NCBI GenBank assembly: GCA_025355595.1
Contig: JANXZI010000039.1
Location: 1-11,684, forward strand
Direction: 5' to 3'
Length of the DNA stretch: 11,684 bases
Origin: Spartobacteria bacterium
Lineage (GTDB): Bacteria; Verrucomicrobiota; Verrucomicrobiia; Chthoniobacterales; Chthoniobacteraceae
Each line of letters starts with the position of its first letter. Positions within the stretch are counted from its first letter, which is position 1. The notes below the pieces were generated by a model. It saw nothing but the letters and a program-made list of their open reading frames with translations, was not told the DNA's origin and made no database searches. Shown piece after piece: positions 1 through 5,838 of the stretch. The translations under genes were made by a program, and so were the position numbers.

Positions 1-102
1 CGCAAAGGCGCACCCGCTTAAGTGCCATGCCTGTCACCGGCCCCAGTCGGTGCTTAATCCCGAGTTGTTTGCTTTCCCCATGCTGCGAATGCCCCTTCCC
101 AT

Positions 103-897
103 ATGAAGACCAATCCTGTCCGTGCAAAACTCAAACGCGGCGAGGCGAGCATCGGCACGTGGCTGAACCTCTCGGATTCCGTGGGCGCGCAGCTCATGGC
201 GCGCACGGGCTTTGACTGGCTCACCGTCGAGATGGAGCACTCGCACGCGACGTTCGAGCACGCGGCGCGCAGCTTCGGCATCATCGCGGCGTCGGGCTGC
301 GTTCCGCTCGTGCGCGTGCCGTTCAACACGACGGAAAACATCAAGCGCGTGCTCGATACTGGCGCGTTCGGAATCATCGTGCCGCTGGTGAATTCGCGCG
401 CGGAATGCGAGGCGGTCGTGCGCGCGGCGCGCTACCGGCCTGTCGGCCAGCGGACGATCGGCGGGCAGCTCGGGCCCGCAAATTTCCTCACCGATTCCGC
501 GACGTACTTTGCACGGGCGAATGATGAAATTCTCGTCGTCGTGATGGCCGAGACCGCTGAGGCCGTCTCGAACATTGACGACATCCTCAGCGTGCCGGGG
601 ATTGATGCCGTCTTCATCGGCCCGAACGATCTGCACGCCTCGCTCGGCGTCGCGCCGGCGTTCGACAGCGACCTGCCGGCTTTCAACGATGCTCTCGCCC
701 GCATCCTCGCGAGTGCAAAAAAGCATGGAGTCGCGCCCGGCATCCACGTCGCCGACGCCGCGCAGGCGAAGCGCCGCATCGCGGAGGGCTGGCAGTTCAT
801 CGCGATCTCGAGCGAAGTCGGCATGATGCTCGCGAAGGCCTCGGAGATCGTGAAAGACCTCGGCCTCGGCAGTGGCGTGGCGGCGGTGAAATACTGA
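103..897 (+). CDS. HpcH/HpaI family class II aldolase
   Basis: This 264-residue protein belongs to the HpcH/HpaI aldolase family: cytoplasmic, metal-dependent enzymes that reversibly cleave 2-keto-4-hydroxy acids to pyruvate (or a related keto acid) and an aldehyde. Length and motif order fit the whole family fold. The four key residues known from E. coli HpaI (H45, R70, E149, D175) are all seen one position later: H46 in TVEMEHSHA, R71 in PLVRVPF, E150 in VVMAETAE and D176 in FIGPNDLHASLG. The substrate-loop motif RPVGQRTIGG is at 112-121. The exact substrate (4-hydroxy-2-oxo-heptanedioate, 2-keto-3-deoxy sugar acids such as rhamnonate, or another) cannot be read from the sequence, so no symbol is given. 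The ATG at 103 gives the usual N-terminus 'R.KL..GE...GTWL'; no Shine-Dalgarno precedes it. The next gene begins 138 bases downstream with repeats and hairpins between, so an operon is not obvious. Confidence 0.93.
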   Translation: MKTNPVRAKLKRGEASIGTWLNLSDSVGAQLMARTGFDWLTVEMEHSHATFEHAARSFGIIAASGCVPLVRVPFNTTENIKRVLDTGAFGIIVPLVNSRAECEAVVRAARYRPVGQRTIGGQLGPANFLTDSATYFARANDEILVVVMAETAEAVSNIDDILSVPGIDAVFIGPNDLHASLGVAPAFDSDLPAFNDALARILASAKKHGVAPGIHVADAAQAKRRIAEGWQFIAISSEVGMMLAKASEIVKDLGLGSGVAAVKY

Positions 898-900
898 TGT

Positions 901-940
901 CTTCAAGCTCTTCGCGTTCTTCGCGCCCTTCGTAGTCACA
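901..940. repeat. C/T-rich dispersed-repeat-like stretch (ttcgcgttcttcgcgcccttcg)
   Basis: Just after the aldolase stop is a run built on the period 'ttcgcg-ttcttcgcg-cccttcg'. One forward frame reads FKLFAFFAPFVV; the reverse strand reads MTTKGAKNAKSLK. I know very similar spurious peptides (TTK.TK.TK, or F.FF..FVV) as a recurrent intergenic repeat in many Planctomycetes, Verrucomicrobia and other soil bacteria. Only one copy is in this window, so its repeat status rests on recognition and not on comparison here. Confidence 0.4.
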
Positions 941-951
941 TTGTTTGTGAC
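935..951. repeat. perfect 6-bp inverted repeat (gtcaca/tgtgac)
   Basis: The arms gtcaca (935-940) and tgtgac (946-951) are perfectly complementary around a 5-base loop, in the spacer after the aldolase gene. No T-run follows, so it is not a classical intrinsic terminator. The half-sites are in the opposite order to a CRP site (TGTGA-N6-TCACA). It may be a transcript-end hairpin or chance. Confidence 0.35.
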
Positions 952-955
952 AGAT

Positions 956-987
956 GGTAGGACTGCATCCTTCAGGCTGACCTTACC
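956..987. repeat. imperfect palindrome in the aldolase-DUF1501 spacer
   Basis: The left arm ggtaggactgcatcc (956-970) and right arm ggctgaccttacc (975-987) pair imperfectly around 'ttca'. The outer ends (ggta.../...tacc) and the inner bases (cc/gg) match, with gaps between. Its ends resemble the 'ggtagg' ends of the palindromic elements at 7166 and 9680, but the body is different. It could be a small repeat of another family or a transcript-end hairpin. Confidence 0.3.
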
Positions 988-1035
988 TCTCGTTTCTCCC
1001 TGCTAACGGCGCGGCGCAAATGCGATTGTCACACC

Positions 1036-2457
1036 ATGAGTTCGCCCCTTTTCCATCCGCCGATGAATCGCCGTGCATTTCTCAGTGCGTCCGCAATGGG
1101 ACTTGCGGGACTGCATGCCGCGCCGCTCCTCGGAGCGAATCCCGCGGCGGTCGCGCAACGCAAGCCGGCAAAATCCACGATCCTCTTTTTTCTCTGCGGC
1201 GGCGCGTCGCACATCGACATGTGGGACATGAAACCTGCGGCGCCGCGCGAGTATCGCGGCGAGTTCGAGCCGATTCGCACGAGCGCGCCGGACATCCATC
1301 TTTGCGAACACCTTCCGATGCTCGCGAAGCAGGCGCACAATTTTTCCCTCGTGCATGGCATTACGGATTTTGGCCGAGCGACGGGCGACCATCACGCGGG
1401 CTACTATTACAATCTCACGGGGCACGTGCCGGATGCGACGTTCAAGCAGCAGGGCAACGACCGCCGTCCGTATCCCGACGACTGGCCCTACATGGGCAGC
1501 GTCGTCGCGTCGCGCCGCGCGCCGCACGCGAAGCTTCCGAATGCGATCACGCTCCCGCACAAGCCGAGCAAGCTGCCCTACACGCGGCCCGGCCAGTTCG
1601 CGGGACGGCTCGGGATGGATCACGATCCGTTTTACCTCATCGGGAATTTCGACGAGCCGCTGCAGTTCAGCGCGCCGACGCTCACGATGGAGGCCGGCAT
1701 GAGCGCGGGGCGGATGGACGAGCGCCGCGAACTCCTGCACGCGCTCGACACCGCGCGGCGCGATCTCGATCACGAGGCGCAGGCGAAAAATTACGCGCGG
1801 CAGCAGGAGAAGGCGTTCGCGCTCCTCTCATCGAGCGGCACGACGGGCGCGTTCGACATCACGTCTGAACCCGCGTCTGTGCGCGAGCGCTACGGCAACA
1901 CGATCAACGGCACGAGCCTGCTCATGGCGCGGCGGCTCGTGCAGGCGGGCGTGCCGTTTGTCACGGTGTTTTGGAAGGAGGACGAGAGCACCGCGAAGCA
2001 GTGCAAGAGCGCGGGCGGGTGGGACACGCACGGGGACAATTTCAACTGCCTCAAAAAATATCTGTTGCCGCAATTTGACCGCGCATTTTCCGCGCTCATG
2101 GAAGACCTCGCGCAGAGCGGGCTGCTCGACGAGACGCTCGTGCTCGTGACGAGCGAGATGGGCCGCACGCCGAAAGTCGGCGACCGTCGCTCCGGCGGAG
2201 TCAGCGGCGCAGGCCGCGATCATTGGACGGCGTGCATGAGCGTCCTCATGGCGGGCGGCGGGATTCAGGGAGGCCGCGAAGTGGGCGGGACCGATGCGCG
2301 CGCGGAGTATCCGAAGAACCGCCCGATCGATCCCGCGGATGTCGTGAAGACCGTGTATCACGCGATGGGCGTCACCGATCTCGAAGCCACGGACATGCTC
2401 GGGCGACCCTACAATCTCCTGGAAGAAGGCAAGCCGCTGATGGAGCTTTTCGGCTGA
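1036..2457 (+). CDS. DUF1501 family protein with Tat signal (exported, alkaline-phosphatase-like clan)
   Basis: This 473-residue protein is a full-length DUF1501 member. The family falls in the alkaline phosphatase/sulfatase-like clan, is abundant in Planctomycetes and Verrucomicrobia, and has no firmly assigned reaction. The N-terminus carries a twin-arginine signal: NRRAFLSASAMGLAG (11-25), then a hydrophobic stretch ending near LLGA (31-34). Family hallmarks are all seen: GGASHIDMWDMKP (55-67), DHHAGYYYNLTG (118-129), GGWDTHGDN (327-335), TSEMGRTPKVG (372-382), GRDHW (393-397) and the C-terminal GRPYNLLEEGKPLMELF. The Asp/His in DTH and RDH and the Glu in SEMGR are plausible metal ligands (inference from the clan). 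The ATG at 1063 (MNRRAFL, residue 10) is an equally good start and gives a more typical Tat peptide; neither start has a Shine-Dalgarno. DUF1501 genes usually sit beside a DUF1549/DUF1553 cytochrome gene; none is next to it here. The next gene is convergent. Confidence 0.93.
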   Translation: MSSPLFHPPMNRRAFLSASAMGLAGLHAAPLLGANPAAVAQRKPAKSTILFFLCGGASHIDMWDMKPAAPREYRGEFEPIRTSAPDIHLCEHLPMLAKQAHNFSLVHGITDFGRATGDHHAGYYYNLTGHVPDATFKQQGNDRRPYPDDWPYMGSVVASRRAPHAKLPNAITLPHKPSKLPYTRPGQFAGRLGMDHDPFYLIGNFDEPLQFSAPTLTMEAGMSAGRMDERRELLHALDTARRDLDHEAQAKNYARQQEKAFALLSSSGTTGAFDITSEPASVRERYGNTINGTSLLMARRLVQAGVPFVTVFWKEDESTAKQCKSAGGWDTHGDNFNCLKKYLLPQFDRAFSALMEDLAQSGLLDETLVLVTSEMGRTPKVGDRRSGGVSGAGRDHWTACMSVLMAGGGIQGGREVGGTDARAEYPKNRPIDPADVVKTVYHAMGVTDLEATDMLGRPYNLLEEGKPLMELFG

Positions 2458-2564
2458 GGGGGCTCCCCAAAAGTCTGCGTCCAGCAGTGACAACGCGGGG
2501 AGTTAACGTAGAGGCGCGGAGGCAGGTTCGCGGATAATCGCTGCTCCTCCGATCTGCGCTGGCT
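2458..2564. other. convergent intergenic region, possible weak bidirectional hairpin
   Basis: This 107-base gap separates the 3' ends of the DUF1501 gene and the Ala/Gln protein gene. It contains the inverted pair ctcccc/ggggag (about 2462-2467 and 2496-2501), which could form a stem over a loop of about 28 bases. There is no T-run on either side, so a standard intrinsic terminator is not evident. Confidence 0.25.
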
Positions 2565-5531
2565 TTACTTCTTCCCGCTCTCGTTCGCGAGGTTCAGCAG
2601 GTATTGCTCGACGAGTGCGCCGTATTCCTGTGGATATTTTTCGCGGAGCGACTGCTGGATCGCGGCGCGCTCACGCGCAGGGAGACCGATGAAGTCCGTC
2701 TTTTTCAACGCCGCCTCGCGTGCGCCGCGCTCGACGGCTTTCGGATCGCCGGGCGTGTAAGTTTCCGCACCCTGCGACGGGCCGGTGCTCGCCTGTGAAG
2801 ATTTCCCCGGGCCCTGACCTTGACCCTGACCGGGCTGAGTGCCCTGACCTTGACCTTGACCCTGACCCTGGCCTTGCCCTGGCATCGGCGCGCCGCTTTG
2901 CGAAGGTGAGAGGCCGGCCTGCTGCGTGGCCATCGAAGCCTGCGCCTGCGCGAGCGATTGCGAGGCACCCAGCGCGGATTGCTGCGCGGCTGCGTTTTGG
3001 CCGGCATTGGCCTGCGAGGTCGCGGCGGCGAGCTGCTGTGCGGCCTGCTGCATCGCCTGCTGCGCGGTCGGGGAAGATTGCGCGCCACCCTGCGCTGAAG
3101 CCTGCGCTGCATTTTGCGCGGCTTGCGCGAGCTGCTGGCCGGCCTGCTGCATCGAGGCCGCGGCCTGCGCCTGCTGCGGGGCACCCTGCGCAGCCTGCGC
3201 GGCGGCCTGCGCCATCTGCTGCGCCTGCTGCGCGGCTTGCGCCGCCTGTTGCGCGGCTTGTGCGGCCTGACCCGCCTGCTGCGCCGCCTGCTGGTTTGCC
3301 GCTTGCGCGGCGGGCTGTCCGGCCTGCGCCGCCTGCTGTGCTCCCTGCGCTGCGGCTTGCTGGGAATTTTTTGCGGCCTGTGCCGCTTGCTGCGCAGCTT
3401 GCGCCGCCTGGCCTGCCTGTGCAGCGGCTTGCTGGGCAGCCTGTGCCGCCTGCTGCTGCGCGGCTGGCTGAGCCTGCGGTGCGCCGGGTTGATTTCCCGC
3501 CTGCTGCTGCGCGGCCATCTGCTGTGCATTTTGGGCAGCCTGCTGTGCCGCTTGCGCGGCTTGGGCTGCCTGTTGCGCAGCCTGCGCGGCTTGCTGTGCG
3601 GCGGGCTGATTGCCGGCTTTCGCGGCCTGCTGTTGCGCGGCTTGCGCGGCATCGGCGGCTTGCTGCGCGGCCTGTGCGGCCTGCTGGGCGGCTTGCGCTG
3701 CATTCTGCGCGGCCTGCTGTCCGTTTTGCTGCGCGGCCTGCTGGAGATTGGCCTGCGCCTGCTGCACCTGCTGCTGCGCTTGTGCGAGTTGCTGCTGTGC
3801 CGCGGCCATCTGCGCGGCTTGCTGCGCAGCGTCCGCGGGATTGGGCGGCTGGGCGGCTGGGTTTTGTGCCTGCTGCTGTGCGGCGGCGGCCTGTAACTGT
3901 GCGAACTGCTTGGCGGTCTCTGCGAGATTTTGCGCGGCCTGCGCTGCGGCGGCGCGGCCTTCGTCGGGCTTGTTTGCCTGCATCGCCTGCTCGCCTTTTT
4001 GTGCCTGCATGGCCGCGGCCTGCGCGGGCTGCGCGGCTGGCGGGGCTTCCATCTTTGCGCGCTGTGCGAGTTGTTCGGCGCGGCGCGCGATGTCCTGCTG
4101 CGCGGCGGCGTCCGGCTGGTCGGCCTTGGCGATCGCGGCCTCCTCCTTTGCGAGGTTTTCGGCGACCTTTTGGAGCTGTGCGAGATCCTTCGCCTTGTCG
4201 CCGCTCTTCGCGGCGAGCGCCTCGGCTTCGTCGGCGCGGCGCTTCAATTCCGCGTGCGCCGCCGCAAGCTGCGCGAGCGCCGCGTCCTGCTGCTGTGCGG
4301 CCTGCGGCGCTTTCGCATCCTGCATCGCGGCGCGGGCCTCCTGCATTTTTCCGGTCGCGTTTTTCACCGCGTCTGCGGCCTGCGGCACCTCGGCGATTTT
4401 TTGCGCGAGGGCGTCCGTCTTGCCGACGAGTTCGCCCTGCTGATCCTCGATCTTGCCGAGCTGCGTGTCCTTCTGGCGCTGCTCGGTTTCAAAGCGGGCG
4501 CGGACTTCCGGGTCCGCGCGCAATGCGCCTGCGGGCTGGCTGCGCAGGCGTTGCGGGAGCCCTTCGGTGCCGTCGTTCGCCGCGAGTTTTTCCGCGAGCC
4601 ACTTGTCGAAATCCGCGGGCTTGCGCTGCTGTGCAGTCGCATCGCGCAACTGCCGTTGCTCGGTGATGACCTCGGCGAGTTCGCGCTCCGCCTTGCGCAG
4701 CGCCTCGGGGCCCTGCTCGCGCGGGGCGATCTGGCGCGCGACTTTCCGCAGCTCGTCGCGCGTCGCCTTTTCATCCGCGGCAGCCTTGAAAACCTGCGCG
4801 GCCTTCAGCGACTCCGCGGCCCGTTCGGCGACGGGCTCGGCCCGTTCGATCTGTTTTGCGGCGGCCTTGAAAGATTCCGCCGTGCCCGCGTTCTCGGGAT
4901 TTGCCGCGAGCCGCGCGATCTTGCCGCGGATCATTTTCATCTCCTCCGCGATGGCCGACTGCTCGCCGAGCTGCGTCGTGATCTGGGCCTGCTCGGCTGC
5001 GGCGGAATTGGCAAAGCGCAGTCCGGCGGTCATCCGCGTGAGTTCGATGCCATTCTGGAGATTGCGCGCCTGCCGGTCTGCCAGCTCGTGCAGTTGCCGC
5101 GAGATCTCCGCCGCCTCCTGCTCGCGCAGGTGCTCGGCGAGGATGCGCTGGATCGCGGTGACGATCTGCTTCTGCGCGGTGAACGCATCGGCGACGGTCT
5201 TCACAGCGGCGTCCGGGCTCGTCGCTGCGCGCGCGCGCTGGAGAAGATCCACGACCTGCCGCATCTCGGTCGCGGAGAGCGAACCGAGCGACTCGTGCAC
5301 GCGGCGCATGGCCGCGGCATCGTCGCCCGCGAGATTGTTGCGTTCGTATTCGCCGAGCATCGCGTCGAGCGTGTCGGCGAGCAGCTTGGTCTCGCCCTGG
5401 ATGTGCGTCTGCTTTTGCTCGCTCTCGCGGATCTTCGCGGATGGGAGCTGTGCCAATGCGGCGCCGACGCCGGTGCCGAGCATGGCGAGTGCGATGAGCG
5501 ATCTCGCGGAGAGGAACGGAGGGGCTTTCAT
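2565..5531 (-). CDS. exported coiled-coil protein with long Ala/Gln-rich low-complexity region
   Basis: I do not recognise a named family. Translation can start at 5603 (1012 aa), but the ATG at 5531 (988 aa) is preferred because MKAPPFLSARSLIALAMLGTG... then begins a normal Sec signal peptide ending AALA|QLPS. In the 1012-residue numbering: signal 25-51; a mixed-charge, helical, coiled-coil-like region about 52-515; an extreme Ala/Gln block about 520-895 with a clear AAQQAAQ heptad; a Gly-Gln tract 909-930; and a conserved-looking C-terminal segment 951-1012 (PGDPKAVERGA..., then LPARERAAIQQSLREKYP, then EYGALVEQYLLNLA). That tail resembles the ends of other large coiled-coil envelope proteins of this bacterial group (memory, not verified). 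No membrane segment is seen after the signal. A periplasmic rod or scaffold is inferred. It is divergent from the PSCyt1-WD40 gene and convergent with the DUF1501 gene. Long frames on the opposite strand are composition artefacts. Confidence 0.82.
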   Translation of the reverse strand: MKAPPFLSARSLIALAMLGTGVGAALAQLPSAKIRESEQKQTHIQGETKLLADTLDAMLGEYERNNLAGDDAAAMRRVHESLGSLSATEMRQVVDLLQRARAATSPDAAVKTVADAFTAQKQIVTAIQRILAEHLREQEAAEISRQLHELADRQARNLQNGIELTRMTAGLRFANSAAAEQAQITTQLGEQSAIAEEMKMIRGKIARLAANPENAGTAESFKAAAKQIERAEPVAERAAESLKAAQVFKAAADEKATRDELRKVARQIAPREQGPEALRKAERELAEVITEQRQLRDATAQQRKPADFDKWLAEKLAANDGTEGLPQRLRSQPAGALRADPEVRARFETEQRQKDTQLGKIEDQQGELVGKTDALAQKIAEVPQAADAVKNATGKMQEARAAMQDAKAPQAAQQQDAALAQLAAAHAELKRRADEAEALAAKSGDKAKDLAQLQKVAENLAKEEAAIAKADQPDAAAQQDIARRAEQLAQRAKMEAPPAAQPAQAAAMQAQKGEQAMQANKPDEGRAAAAQAAQNLAETAKQFAQLQAAAAQQQAQNPAAQPPNPADAAQQAAQMAAAQQQLAQAQQQVQQAQANLQQAAQQNGQQAAQNAAQAAQQAAQAAQQAADAAQAAQQQAAKAGNQPAAQQAAQAAQQAAQAAQAAQQAAQNAQQMAAQQQAGNQPGAPQAQPAAQQQAAQAAQQAAAQAGQAAQAAQQAAQAAKNSQQAAAQGAQQAAQAGQPAAQAANQQAAQQAGQAAQAAQQAAQAAQQAQQMAQAAAQAAQGAPQQAQAAASMQQAGQQLAQAAQNAAQASAQGGAQSSPTAQQAMQQAAQQLAAATSQANAGQNAAAQQSALGASQSLAQAQASMATQQAGLSPSQSGAPMPGQGQGQGQGQGQGTQPGQGQGQGPGKSSQASTGPSQGAETYTPGDPKAVERGAREAALKKTDFIGLPARERAAIQQSLREKYPQEYGALVEQYLLNLANESGKK
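2811..2879 (-). repeat. hexanucleotide tandem repeat encoding (Gly-Gln)n
   Basis: On the minus strand this tract encodes GQ repeated six times (residues 909-920 of the 1012-residue numbering), then GTQP, then GQ three times, then GPG. The + strand shows 6-base units of the type 'ccctga/ccttga'. The unit keeps the frame, so copy number can change without a frameshift. It forms a flexible hinge between the Ala/Gln block and the C-terminal segment. Confidence 0.85.
2920..4046 (-). repeat. Ala/Gln-rich low-complexity coding repeat (about 21-base periodicity)
   Basis: About 375 codons are dominated by Ala and Gln, with stretches such as QAAQAAQQAAQAAQQAA that follow a seven-residue AAQQAAQ pattern, equivalent to 21 bases. 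The DNA appears as degenerate gcggcctgcgccgcctgctg units, so codons vary while the pattern is kept. Occasional Met, Asn, Gly and Pro residues (for example AGNQPGAPQ at 702-710) interrupt it. Ala at the core positions suggests an alanine-type coiled coil. Confidence 0.85.
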
Positions 5532-5838
5532 ACGGAGGAAGGTGAAGGCGGAAGAATAGCGAACGCAGCGCCCGGTGTCGCGCAAAGAATCACTGTGCAA
5601 CAAGGCAATCGCACCAAAGCACCGGGATCATTTCAACGCCCAACGCCCAAGGAAAGAATCTGAAGGCGAAGCGCTGCTTGCTTTGGAAGTTTCGCCCCGG
5701 AGCGCCGCGTCATTTTGATGTGTTGCCCTGATGCGAGCGGCGGCTCGGGGAGGGCGGGGAAGTCCAAGCATTTCGGCCCGAGGCGGTGGACTGAGACGCA
5801 TCTTGAACACCGCCGTATTTTCCACGATTTAACCCGCC
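5532..5838. other. divergent intergenic region holding both promoters
   Basis: These 307 bases separate the preferred start of the Ala/Gln protein (minus) from the PSCyt1-WD40 gene (plus), so both promoters should lie here. The only +-strand candidate I see is TTGAAC (5803-5808) with a poor -10 (gattta, 5826-5831), too weak to call. A short 7-base-period repeat lies at 5634-5652. No convincing small gene or RNA is seen. If the upstream start at 5603 were used, the gap would be 235 bases. Confidence 0.5.
5634..5652. repeat. 7-bp direct repeat (caacgcc x2), dispersed-repeat-like
   Basis: The + strand reads caacgcc-caacgcc-caagg; the minus strand reads ccttgggcgttgggcgttg, translating as FPWALGV or LGRWAL. 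I recognise 'WALGVGRWAL'-type spurious peptides as frequent intergenic repeats in Verrucomicrobia and Planctomycetes. Only one short copy is present here. Confidence 0.35.

Noticed and set aside
20..60. Hairpin (caccg/cggtg, with outer ttaag/cttaa) upstream of the aldolase gene
   Set aside because: The stem is only five base pairs with mismatched outer arms and no T-run; not distinguishable from chance.
34..939. Long open frame on the minus strand opposite the aldolase gene (301 codons)
   Set aside because: It mirrors a well-supported aldolase gene, is Arg/His/Asp-rich with no family motifs, and is typical of antisense frames in GC-rich DNA.
2920..4046. CRISPR-like or satellite array in the Ala/Gln region
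   Set aside because: Units are degenerate, have no constant spacers, and keep an open coding frame with heptad periodicity.
2720..4666. 648-codon + strand frame opposite the Ala/Gln protein
   Set aside because: It is an Arg/Ala/Pro-rich sequence produced by reading the repetitive gene backwards; the minus-strand gene has a signal peptide and a coherent domain order.
3930..5663. 577-codon + strand frame opposite the N-terminal half of the Ala/Gln protein
   Set aside because: Leu/Arg-rich with no motif, and fully overlapping a better-supported gene.
5803..5831. TTGAAC ... gattta as a promoter for the PSCyt1-WD40 gene
   Set aside because: The -35 is acceptable but the -10 matches TATAAT at too few positions, and the implied start of transcription would fall almost on the ATG.
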